Shown in pieces: positions 1-8,236 of a stretch of DNA of 64,000 bases. Origin of the DNA: Mollicutes bacterium Phil14 (GTDB lineage Bacteria; Bacillota_I; Bacilli_A; ML615J-28; CAG-698); assembly GCA_001940985.1 (NCBI GenBank), contig MSHB01000007.1, forward strand, positions 1 to 64,000, written 5' to 3'. Position 1 is the stretch's first letter. The number at the start of each line of letters is the position of its first letter. The translations under genes and the position numbers were made by a program. Under the pieces are notes generated by a model, which worked only from the letters and a program-made list of their open reading frames with translations, had not been told where the DNA came from and ran no database searches.

Positions 1-87
1 AATATAGTATTAACTACTATTAATGAACATTGCCCTGATTGTGAAGCTGCTAAATATTATATAAAAGATTGCCTAATGGTTCAATGA
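1..87 (+). CDS. 3' end of an unidentified gene (partial)
   Basis: Frame 1 is open from the window edge to a TGA at 85-87 and encodes 28 residues containing the cysteine pair CPDC. The segment is followed within 100 bases by a terminator-like hairpin, which fits a real gene end. Nothing about its function can be said from so short a tail. A chance open frame is also possible. Confidence 0.3.
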   Translation, partial: NIVLTTINEHCPDCEAAKYYIKDCLMVQ

Positions 88-152
88 AAGTAACAAATTC
101 TAGATTAAAATTCATAATAAAAAATAAATAATTATCTAAATTTTTATGTAGC

Positions 153-183
153 AAAAAAGTCAGTCCATAAGACCGACTTTTTT
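153..183 (+). terminator. Probable rho-independent terminator
   Basis: An imperfect stem (AAAGTCAGTC pairing with GACCGACTTT, one A/C mismatch) with a 4-5 base loop is followed by a run of T. It lies about 65 bases after the partial gene at the left edge. Confidence 0.5.
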
Positions 184-263
184 ATCTTTTTGTATGACCC
201 CCAGTTATTTTATAACGCCATAATATTATCACCAGATAAATACTATACAGAAAGGATGTGATT

Positions 264-507
264 AGTATACCATATTTTTAACTAATTTTAAAGATTCTAA
301 TTTTAATTATGACAAACTTCCTTTTAAGCAAAATGGTGCTACTTTTTATGTTAATGCTTTTTATATTCCTTCTGTTGAAACATGTTCAATTTGTAATTCA
401 AATAATTTTTTTCTAATCCAAAAGAATGTTTATCAAAAGAGTCTATATTAGCTATTTTAGATTGTATAAAACTAGCAAATCAAACTGAAAGCATCAGTCT
501 TTTTTGA
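264..507 (+). pseudogene. Frameshifted remnant of an unrecognised gene
   Basis: Two overlapping plus-strand reading frames together read as one protein fragment. The first (from about 266) contains LPFKQNGATFYVNAFYIP and a CSIC cysteine pair. It breaks in a run of seven T at 406-412. The continuation (SNPKECLSKESILAIL onward) is in another frame and stops at TGA 505-507. No start codon survives: an in-frame TAG lies at 263-265. I do not recognise the family. The composition of both halves looks like genuine coding sequence. It converges on the Fic gene tail at 508. Confidence 0.45.
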
Positions 508-1731
508 TTATTCATATTTATCTAACTCTTCTAAGTTTGCTTTAAAATAATGGCTTTTTCCACTTTGCAATTCGGAACACAAATTATACTTTTTTAAAAT
601 TCCTAAATATTCTGACATTTTTGTATTACCCTTTTTTAAAATTTTATTAAGCTTAGCCTTATTTAAACCAAAATCACCGAAAATACTGCTTTGTATTAAA
701 ACTAGCAATAAATTTTCTATATCATCTTTATTTTTATGATTTTTATATAAATCAGATACTTTTTCTACAATTTCTTGATATTTATCAAATGCTTGATTTT
801 TTTCATGTGCATATAATTCAGTCTTTAGATATGATTTATAAATTATATCTAAAAATTCATAAACAAAAGTAGACACATCTCCTTTGTTCCTCACATCATT
901 AGTATGATCAAATGCATCTAAATATTGTGTAAGATTTTCTTTAATAGTCATACTTAACCTAAAGCAAGTAACTTCATTAAAACATTTTGATAATACATAA
1001 CTTGAAATAAATCTATTAATTCTACCATTTCCATCATAAAACGGATGAATATAACCAAAGAAATAATGAAAAAGAGAAATTCTTATTAAAACATCAATTG
1101 AATCAGAATTTAGTATTTCTAAAGCTTTATCCATATAATCTATTATCTTAGATTCTGGCATAATTCCATTATGAATTGCTTTAGTACCATTTTTATAAAC
1201 ATAAACTTCACCTTTTCTAAAAATTGTTCCATCAGGCAAATTATTTTCATCTTCAGATTTAATTTCATTGTATAGCATTTCATCATATAACTTTCTGATA
1301 TCTTTTGAGTTATTAAGTTCTATTTGTTCTTCTGTTGACACAAAATATTTATTAACAATACATTTAAAACGATTGTGAGTAGCTGATTTCTTTTCTATAT
1401 CATTAATTAAATCATTTATATCACTTCGTTTTAAAATTATGCCTTCAATTTGATTTGTATATTCAATTTCATCAATTAATGATTTTCTTATATATTGTTC
1501 TTTGGCAATATTTGGTAAATCATCAAATATTTTATTTAATCTATAATTAAGAGTTTTTATTTTTGAAACAAGCTCCATAATTTCATTATCATAATTAAAG
1601 AATGATTGATTTCCATTAACTAATATATCAAATTTAATTGTTTTATTTGAATTAAATCTTTCATTATATATGTTATTAAATGTAAACGAATCATTCATAA
1701 CATATAATTTATATAATGAATTATAACTCAT
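508..1731 (-). CDS. Fic/Fido-domain protein with N-terminal inhibitory motif
   Basis: Predicted AMPylator-type Fic enzyme of 407 residues, numbered here from Met at 1731. The start was chosen because a GAGGTG ribosome site lies five bases before it. The Fic catalytic motif HPFYDGNGRINR lies at about residues 229-240, with the expected His, the acidic residue and GNGR. An upstream TNQIEG at about 92-97 matches the (S/T)xxxE(G/N) inhibitory helix of class II Fic proteins, so activity is probably autoinhibited. The last 80 residues look like a winged-helix segment (LNKAKLNKILKKG...). Fic proteins transfer AMP or related groups to target-protein hydroxyls; the target here is unknown. It follows the radical-SAM gene by about 43 bases and may be co-transcribed. 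Role as toxin or regulator is inference. Confidence 0.9.
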   Translation of the reverse strand: MSYNSLYKLYVMNDSFTFNNIYNERFNSNKTIKFDILVNGNQSFFNYDNEIMELVSKIKTLNYRLNKIFDDLPNIAKEQYIRKSLIDEIEYTNQIEGIILKRSDINDLINDIEKKSATHNRFKCIVNKYFVSTEEQIELNNSKDIRKLYDEMLYNEIKSEDENNLPDGTIFRKGEVYVYKNGTKAIHNGIMPESKIIDYMDKALEILNSDSIDVLIRISLFHYFFGYIHPFYDGNGRINRFISSYVLSKCFNEVTCFRLSMTIKENLTQYLDAFDHTNDVRNKGDVSTFVYEFLDIIYKSYLKTELYAHEKNQAFDKYQEIVEKVSDLYKNHKNKDDIENLLLVLIQSSIFGDFGLNKAKLNKILKKGNTKMSEYLGILKKYNLCSELQSGKSHYFKANLEELDKYE

Positions 1732-1774
1732 TAAATCACCTCTTTTATGAATTATGTTATTCAAAAACTTAATC

Positions 1775-2347
1775 TTAATTGCTAACTATTAGTTTTGAAA
1801 CATCTTCTGTTAAAAAACCATTAATATCCATGTTACCATCATCATAAATTGTAATAATTGCAGTCGTATAACCATCTGTTAATTTATAGTTTTTATATGG
1901 CCCACTATGTTTATATACTCGTTGATTAGTGGAACCTCTGAATTGTAAATTAACATTCCTTTTTTCATTTTCAAAACGACCTGCTACTACCAAATCAGAT
2001 TTATTCCATACTTTTAATTGAACATTATTAAGTTCTTTTTTTATATATCCTGTAAATAAAATAACAGTAAAACTATTTTCTTTTAATAATTCTACAACCT
2101 TTATAAGTTCATTTGCTTGATCCAAAGGTTCACCACCATGAATAGTTAAACCTTCAAGTTTTTCTATTCTACAAATTTCAAGAATTTCATTTTCGGATAT
2201 GGAAGTGCCTCCTTCAAAAGACCACAAGTGAGGATTTATGCATCCTTCACAATGAATAGAGCATCCTTTTAAATAAAGAAGTAATCTTTTGCCAGGACCG
2301 TAAAGATGTTCATTTTCAACTATCATTTGTTTTTGAATTTTTATCAT
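1775..2347 (-). CDS. NrdG-like radical SAM activating protein
   Basis: A 190-residue single-domain radical SAM protein. C29, C33 and C36 form the CxxxCxxC [4Fe-4S] site (GCSIHCEGC), followed by GGEPL at 71-75, which contacts S-adenosylmethionine. Length and layout resemble anaerobic ribonucleotide reductase activases and the short '4Fe-4S single cluster domain' family. No glycyl-radical partner is visible nearby, so the substrate is unknown. Its ATG overlaps the TGA of the DUF2997 gene by four bases (ATGA), implying translational coupling and a joint function. The sequence looks intact. The upstream part of this small operon is truncated (see 2550-2684), so the system may be non-functional. 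Confidence 0.8.
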   Translation of the reverse strand: MIKIQKQMIVENEHLYGPGKRLLLYLKGCSIHCEGCINPHLWSFEGGTSISENEILEICRIEKLEGLTIHGGEPLDQANELIKVVELLKENSFTVILFTGYIKKELNNVQLKVWNKSDLVVAGRFENEKRNVNLQFRGSTNQRVYKHSGPYKNYKLTDGYTTAIITIYDDGNMDINGFLTEDVSKLIVSN

Positions 2348-2550
2348 ATTTTTTTATTAACCTTGATGACGTTATCTACTATTGTTCCTTCCTTGAAAAA
2401 TTCGGGTTTTTTAGTCGTTGTTACTTCTAAAGCTAAATCTTTGAGTAATTTATCAAGTTCATTCAAACATTCAATTCCTTGCATACCAAATGTTTCAGCA
2501 TTAATTTCACCATTTTCATTAATATCTATAACTATTTTCTTATCCACCAT
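2344..2550 (-). CDS. DUF2997-family small protein
   Basis: A 68-residue protein starting at the ATG at 2550, which has a GAGGTG site seven bases upstream. The segment VIDINENGEINAETFGMQG followed by a conserved-looking cysteine and ELDKLLKDL fits the DUF2997 pattern (a short beta-beta-alpha domain with a Gly-x-x-C). DUF2997 proteins are typically encoded beside a DUF1257 protein and ATPase or Fe-S genes; here it is coupled by ATGA overlap to a radical SAM gene. Molecular function is unknown. Family assignment is from memory of the motif and should be treated as probable. Confidence 0.65.
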   Translation of the reverse strand: MVDKKIVIDINENGEINAETFGMQGIECLNELDKLLKDLALEVTTTKKPEFFKEGTIVDNVIKVNKKI

Positions 2551-2684
2551 TATTCGCACCTCACTAATATCAATTGTGTTTGAGTACCTTTTTTTACTTC
2601 TTGTACAAATAACCAATTCGTATCACACGCATCTCTTATTTTATGTAATCTATCTATTGATAATCTTGTTGTTTTTTGCAAGAT
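2550..2684 (-). pseudogene. 5'-truncated gene fragment coupled to the DUF2997 gene
   Basis: Upstream of the DUF2997 start an open frame of 44 residues reads RLSIDRLHKIRDACDTNW and on to LILVRCE. It ends in a TAA that overlaps the next ATG (TAATG), as expected for a real upstream operon gene. It begins only after an in-frame TAG at 2685-2687 and has no start codon, so just the tail of a gene remains. The missing part was probably lost when the region next to the Argonaute-like gene rearranged. I do not recognise the family; given the DUF2997 neighbour, a DUF1257-type or ATPase partner is a guess. Confidence 0.5.
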
Positions 2685-2733
2685 CTACAACATTTAAAAA
2701 AGCCTACTTATAATTAAGATAAATACATTGTGT

Positions 2734-4476
2734 CTATCTATTATTATTCATCATATTTATGTACTCATTCAAATATTTTAATGGGTATGGCAAAACCGTA
2801 TAACTGTTATATTTTACAAAACTAACACTTAAAGTATTAAGTAAGCCTTCAAAAATATTTTCTCCATTTTCTATATCAACTTTATATAGTAACGATGCTT
2901 TAGGAATGCCATATTTCATACCACTTCCAATTACTCCCGAGTTAAAATATATTGAATTGTTATAATTAAATAAGTTAATATCAACAACTCCACTTAAATT
3001 TTTAATTCTACTTTCCTTACTCCTACTTATATTTCCTTTTTCAAATATATCTTTATTAGGTAAACAGAAAGTATTAGTTCTTGAAACTAAAACTATATTT
3101 GAATAGGCATCCGAAATAATTATTTTTTCTTTTCCTTTATACGATGATAATATTGTGGCACATTCGTCAAACTCTTTATCATTAAATTTTCTAAAGTCAT
3201 CTATTTTATAAGCTAACTCAAATTCCCCATTAGGTTTTATTTTCACAAAATAGAATATTCCATCTTTTTCTTTTCCAAAAACATAGTTTTTCAAATATCC
3301 ATAACTTTGCCAATCATCAATTATTATACGTTTTTCATTTATAATTTCATTTTTAATAGCCAATTCTTTAATTATTGTATTAAATATGGCTTCATTGTTT
3401 TTAATAATTTTATTTAATGAATCTTCATAAGTTATACATTGAATTACTACATCTCGTTTAAGTTCTTTATATGGATCATTAAATCCTTTTTCAGAATAAT
3501 ATTCTTTATTATGTAAAAATACAACATTTAAACTGTTTTCTTTTATTTTAGTAGCAATATTTACAAATTTAAATTTTGTTCTAAATAAAGTGCATAAATC
3601 ATTAAATTCTTCTTTATATTCTTCTTCTTTAATTAAATTTATAATATTTATTTCTTTATCTGAAATTTCTTTTATTGCTTTTTCTAAAAAATCTTTATCT
3701 TTAATTTTCTCTATCGTTTTTTCTATTTTTATTTGATCAAATTCAAAAGAGAAAAACTTGCTATATTTATTTTGTAATACTTCTAATAACCAATAAATAT
3801 AATATGCTTTAGTTGTTTTTTTCTTTAAATCAGATAAATCTAAAAATGGAATTTCGGCTTTAGTATTATACAAAGGTTTATGAATATAAACTGAGCTTGC
3901 ATCATCATAGTTTAAAACTCTTTTTAATGCGTTATTTGCAGCAAATTGATATTTTGGAATAGTGCTATCTTTTTTTGTCTTATCATTAAATAATGATAAA
4001 CTAGTAAAAGAAGTAGCTTCAGCTAAAATATTCATATCTTGACTAATATCAATTCTTAAAGCTTTAAAACTTTTTCTATTACTAGACATCCAAGATGAAG
4101 AATATAAGTATAATTTTCCAGTTAAATTATTAAAAGATAATTCGTTAGATTCAAAATTATTAATGCTATATATAAATAGTCTAAATAAAATATAATCTTT
4201 TATCTCATTAGCAGAAACTTTAGTAATTTTTATGATTTCATCTTCTATCTCATTGTTAAGATAAGCTTTTGAAACAATATTTTTTCTAAACATTATAAAT
4301 GCATTTTTTCCATTTTCATAAGCTAAACTTAATGCTTTTAATCTATCAACTGGCTTATCTAATATATAAGCTCCTTTTTTTATATAATTATCTTTAGTTG
4401 TGATGACATAAAAGTCAAAATTTTCATCAATAACAGAATAATTAAACTCTACTAGTAAATGGTTAATTATTGCCAT
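2734..4476 (-). CDS. ddmE: DdmE-like prokaryotic Argonaute-family protein
   Basis: A 580-residue protein overlapping the 3' end of the helicase-nuclease gene by 14 bases. The start at 4476 has GGAGGT seven bases upstream. The last 60 residues (KYGIPKASLLYKV ... YTVLPYPLKYLNEYI) resemble the end of PIWI modules, where a conserved proline-containing segment places the C-terminus in the guide-binding pocket. I see no convincing catalytic DEDX tetrad. Known DdmE proteins are catalytically inactive, DNA-guided Argonautes that recognise plasmid DNA and recruit DdmD. Coupling to a helicase/PD-(D/E)XK gene of matching architecture is the main support. It is somewhat shorter than Vibrio DdmE (about 690 residues). 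A divergent pPIWI-type protein is the alternative. Confidence 0.65.
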   Translation of the reverse strand: MAIINHLLVEFNYSVIDENFDFYVITTKDNYIKKGAYILDKPVDRLKALSLAYENGKNAFIMFRKNIVSKAYLNNEIEDEIIKITKVSANEIKDYILFRLFIYSINNFESNELSFNNLTGKLYLYSSSWMSSNRKSFKALRIDISQDMNILAEATSFTSLSLFNDKTKKDSTIPKYQFAANNALKRVLNYDDASSVYIHKPLYNTKAEIPFLDLSDLKKKTTKAYYIYWLLEVLQNKYSKFFSFEFDQIKIEKTIEKIKDKDFLEKAIKEISDKEINIINLIKEEEYKEEFNDLCTLFRTKFKFVNIATKIKENSLNVVFLHNKEYYSEKGFNDPYKELKRDVVIQCITYEDSLNKIIKNNEAIFNTIIKELAIKNEIINEKRIIIDDWQSYGYLKNYVFGKEKDGIFYFVKIKPNGEFELAYKIDDFRKFNDKEFDECATILSSYKGKEKIIISDAYSNIVLVSRTNTFCLPNKDIFEKGNISRSKESRIKNLSGVVDINLFNYNNSIYFNSGVIGSGMKYGIPKASLLYKVDIENGENIFEGLLNTLSVSFVKYNSYTVLPYPLKYLNEYINMMNNNR

Positions 4477-7400
4477 ATGTATTACCTCCAAAAATAGCTA
4501 CTCTAATCTTATTGAAATCTTCTTTTAAAAGATAATGCATACTACCATTAACAATTTTAAATAAGCCTGATATTGTGATTACATCATTATAATTGTGTAT
4601 ATAAAAATCTTTATCTTCAAAATACATATTTACAATAACAGCTTTTTTACCATTTACTTTTTGTAACTTATTTCTAACTTTTTCTATTTCTTCCTCCTCG
4701 TTAAATTCTGTTGAAATTGACCAGTTTTTAAAGTCAATATATATATTTTCATCAGCTTTTAATTTGAAATCAAATTTTTCAAATTTATATTCATCTTCTA
4801 TTTCTGATAACTTTAGACCATTATATTCAAATATACATTTTCCTACTTCTTCACCAAGAATACCTTTGTAAATATTTTGAAAGATTGTCGGTAAAATCAT
4901 ATTTTCATTTTCTTCGAATTTAGTAGCATATCCATTATCTATAAAATACTTACGTATATATTCAAAGTTCATAAATAAGTCTGACCTAGCAGATTTTGAG
5001 GATAATTCTATTGCATGCTCTTCTTTTCTCAAATGAATTTTCTTTTCATTAGTCTCATCATTAATTGAATAATAATATTTATTATATTTTGTATTATTAG
5101 GAAAATGAGTATAGAAATCTTTAACTGAAAGAACTTCATATTCTTGAGAAATTTCTTCTAATTTGGAATTAGAAACTGTAGGATATTTTAGCACAATATC
5201 TCTTACAGCCTTCCAATCTTTCATTGATTCATTACTCCATGATTTCCTGTTAACACTTAAAATATTAATAATTTTCGAATTAATTCTATCATCTTGCTCT
5301 AATGTTCTATTTAAATAGGAAATAAAACTTGGGGCATAATCTGTTTTTTTGTTTGATAATTCAACAAGTGCAGCAAACTCTGGATTTAAAATTCTATTTT
5401 CCTCTTTTAGAAAACTAAAGTTAATTTTTTCAAATATTGAATTATCAACATATATATTTACGTCGGCCTTATTTTCTCTGGATGTTCTACAAATTCTTCC
5501 AACAGCTTGAATTAATATTTTTACAATATTATTATTAACTGATGTAGAACCATATGTACTTTTATCCTGGCCATTAAATATTTGTTGTCTTTTCATAAAC
5601 GATCTAAATGCATTTTTAATATTTTTTTCTGCAATATAAGGAGTAATATCTCCTCTTACTCTCAAAGTTTCCATTTGATATATATATTTAATTAAATCTT
5701 CTTCTATGGAATTATTATCTAATCTAACTAAAATATGTGTAGGATGTTCTAAATATAATGAATCTACATCTTTTTCTTTGCTATTTGTTCCATCTTCAAT
5801 TTGATATTGTAAATTTTGACCAGACCCTACCGCTGGATAACTTGAAAACAGAATTACTTTATGTCCTTCTTTTAATTCTTTTTTATATACTTCTTTTTCT
5901 TTTTCAAAATCACTACCGTAAAGTTTATGCACTTTAGGAACAACAGTTATATTTAAATCATCTTTCAAATTATTTAAAACTTTATTAATACTTTCAATTG
6001 AAAAAAGTTCATTATCAAGTTTAATATTTTTGTTTGTTAAAACAAGTAAAGCTTTTGACTTATCATTTAACAGAAACGATTTTATGGATAATATAATTTT
6101 TGTAAGTCTTCCATATTCATAGTTTCTCTTTTCTTCTTTATCACAACCAATAATTCTTGAAGTATCTAAAAGTTGTTTAAAAAATTTTTTATAATCATCG
6201 TTTTTAAATACTAAATTTGCAAATTCTAATGGTTCTTCACAATTTGCTACTAATTGATGAACAGAAATTTTTTTATCGTGATTAATTCTTTTATTAATAT
6301 TATCATTTATTCTATTTCTATCTTCAGTAGGCATTATATAAAAAGATTCTTTTAATTGTTCTTTTAAATATGCCAAATTATAGTTTCCTGTAACAGTATC
6401 AATGCTTGCTGTGGCAGATAAGCCTACTATCATAGCCCTATTTGATAATGCCAGCAAAAACCCTTCTGGAGTGTTATCTAAATAACACATTGAAATTTTC
6501 GTAGAAGTATCATGAGACATATCATCTTTAAAATCATAATATCTAAATCCATTAACATAAAAATCAGTATCTAAAGTATCTTTTTTTCTATTACTATTAT
6601 GTAAAGAATAATCATTAATTATAATTCTAGATACAGTTTTAGCAACATTAGAATCTAGGTTAAACGGATCTAGAATACTAGAAACAGCCTGATCTATTTC
6701 CATCAATTCTTGCTTGTTTTTAATAGCTATTTGATTATGATAGTTTAAATAATTTCTTGCTAGCATTGCGCAACAATTTAAAAAATATGTAGTTGCGCCT
6801 TTAATTGTTGAAATAACCGAATAAAAACTTATTAAATCATTATCTTTATCAGTAAACTTAATAATATTTTGACTTACTTCCTCTGATGACTTAACATATA
6901 TTTTTTTATTCTTACCAGTAGAAATCGTATGCAATGTAAAATCATCAAATAAAAAATATCTATCTCCATCTTCTTCTTTCTCTAGTTTAAATGAATACAT
7001 TAAGTTAAAATTATCATATGCGTCTAGAACAACCTTTTTCATTTTGTTAAAACTAGAAATTGAACTTTTATCATCATTTTCATCTAATGATCCACCAAAA
7101 AATGATTTTTCAAACTTTCTACTATTTAATGAACTAGCAATACTAAAAAACATACTATATAAATCTATTTTAAAATCACAACAATTTTGAATATCTTGAT
7201 TTAATACAACATCTTTTGTAGCATCAAATTCATCAATAAAAACTATTGACTTATCAATAATTGAATTCGAAGCAAATCTATAAGGCTTATTAATAATTGG
7301 ATCATTAACTGATACAAATTTACTTACTGTCATAAAAATGATTTTTCTATCTTTAGTTAAACAAGATGGATAAAGTTTTTTAACCCATATATATTCTTTT

Positions 7401-7930
7401 TGATTTAATCTACTAATTCTTTCTTTTTCGGTTTTTAAATTATTATTTATTTCATTCTTTAAATCTAAACGAAATTCTGGTTCATATGTTGTTCTAATTT
7501 CATTTAAAATACTTGATAAATTGCTTTCAGAAAAGTTTTCCTTACGCAATTTATTATATAATATAACTTGATTTAATAATGATGTATACGAGTTTTTTCT
7601 TTTAATAGTTTGTGGAATTTCATTGTCTACTTCTTCCAAATGCTCTACTACACATTCATAATTTGCTGGCAGTTTCAAAACAGAACTATTAAACAACTCT
7701 AAATCATTCTTAAATCTCTTCTTTAAGTCTTCTATTACTTCATCAATATTTTTAATTAATGGTGTAATATAAAATATTTTAGGAATATCTGTAAAAGATT
7801 TTCCTTTAATATAATCTTCTAAAATGTTAATTGTTCCGTATGTTTTCCCAGTTCCTGTTGGCATATCAATTAAAAACATACCATTTCTATTTTGTCGACT
7901 TTCGACAAATGCTTTTACTGCACCTTTCAT
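4463..7930 (-). CDS. ddmD: DdmD-like SF2 helicase fused to PD-(D/E)XK nuclease
   Basis: A 1155-residue protein; start at 7930 chosen for its GAGGTG site. Visible in order: Walker A DMPTGTGKT (about residues 22-30), DEAH-type motif II VFIDEFD (about 233), motif III VGLSATAS (about 503), motif VI QAVGRICR (about 810), and near the C-terminus FDFKL followed by IYIDFKNW (about 1060), which fits the D...DxK core of a PD-(D/E)XK nuclease. Known DdmD (about 1190 residues) is a helicase-nuclease that is loaded by the Argonaute DdmE onto plasmid DNA, then unwinds and degrades it. The adjacent overlapping Argonaute-like gene supports this. Both genes look intact. It is transcribed from its own promoter at 7980-8007. 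Confidence 0.8.
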   Translation of the reverse strand: MKGAVKAFVESRQNRNGMFLIDMPTGTGKTYGTINILEDYIKGKSFTDIPKIFYITPLIKNIDEVIEDLKKRFKNDLELFNSSVLKLPANYECVVEHLEEVDNEIPQTIKRKNSYTSLLNQVILYNKLRKENFSESNLSSILNEIRTTYEPEFRLDLKNEINNNLKTEKERISRLNQKEYIWVKKLYPSCLTKDRKIIFMTVSKFVSVNDPIINKPYRFASNSIIDKSIVFIDEFDATKDVVLNQDIQNCCDFKIDLYSMFFSIASSLNSRKFEKSFFGGSLDENDDKSSISSFNKMKKVVLDAYDNFNLMYSFKLEKEEDGDRYFLFDDFTLHTISTGKNKKIYVKSSEEVSQNIIKFTDKDNDLISFYSVISTIKGATTYFLNCCAMLARNYLNYHNQIAIKNKQELMEIDQAVSSILDPFNLDSNVAKTVSRIIINDYSLHNSNRKKDTLDTDFYVNGFRYYDFKDDMSHDTSTKISMCYLDNTPEGFLLALSNRAMIVGLSATASIDTVTGNYNLAYLKEQLKESFYIMPTEDRNRINDNINKRINHDKKISVHQLVANCEEPLEFANLVFKNDDYKKFFKQLLDTSRIIGCDKEEKRNYEYGRLTKIILSIKSFLLNDKSKALLVLTNKNIKLDNELFSIESINKVLNNLKDDLNITVVPKVHKLYGSDFEKEKEVYKKELKEGHKVILFSSYPAVGSGQNLQYQIEDGTNSKEKDVDSLYLEHPTHILVRLDNNSIEEDLIKYIYQMETLRVRGDITPYIAEKNIKNAFRSFMKRQQIFNGQDKSTYGSTSVNNNIVKILIQAVGRICRTSRENKADVNIYVDNSIFEKINFSFLKEENRILNPEFAALVELSNKKTDYAPSFISYLNRTLEQDDRINSKIINILSVNRKSWSNESMKDWKAVRDIVLKYPTVSNSKLEEISQEYEVLSVKDFYTHFPNNTKYNKYYYSINDETNEKKIHLRKEEHAIELSSKSARSDLFMNFEYIRKYFIDNGYATKFEENENMILPTIFQNIYKGILGEEVGKCIFEYNGLKLSEIEDEYKFEKFDFKLKADENIYIDFKNWSISTEFNEEEEIEKVRNKLQKVNGKKAVIVNMYFEDKDFYIHNYNDVITISGLFKIVNGSMHYLLKEDFNKIRVAIFGGNTYGNN

Positions 7931-7979
7931 AAAACACCTCTTTCTAAATACCCATTTCAATAATAACAATATTTATTAA

Positions 7980-8007
7980 ATTATATCATTTTATTTTTTA
8001 AAATCAA
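7980..8007 (-). promoter_or_regulatory. Promoter of the ddmDE-like operon
   Basis: Minus-strand -35 TTGATT (8002-8007) and -10 TATAAT (7980-7985) are separated by 16 bases, about 50 bases upstream of the ddmD start. No operator-like repeat was noticed. Confidence 0.65.
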
Positions 8008-8093
8008 TTTATTAATATATTACTATTTAAAATATACTTTTTCTAAAATCTTACTCTATTACTCTCTTAACAACAAATTCGCTCATTCCCAAA

Positions 8094-8236
8094 TTATATC
8101 ATATTTTTGTTTCGAAGCGCTTTTGTTAATGATTTATATAATTTAATAGATAAATCCAATTTTTCACTTCTATCACTGTAATTTTCTAATATATATTTAA
8201 ATAGTTTGTTTATAATTCTTCACATCATTAACAACT
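8094..8236 (-). pseudogene. Frameshifted C-terminal remnant downstream of the truncated helicase
   Basis: Immediately after the TAA of the helicase gene, two other frames read KVVNDVKNYKQ and then LFKYILENYSDRSEKL through LTKALRNKN, ending at a TAA at 8094-8096. The composition looks like a genuine protein tail rather than random AT-rich DNA. I infer it is the original C-terminus of the helicase, left after an internal deletion and a frameshift. Confidence 0.4.

Noticed and set aside
264-507. ISL3-type transposase N-terminus
   Set aside because: A cysteine pair is present, but the spacing and the following sequence do not match that family; no terminal inverted repeats were seen.
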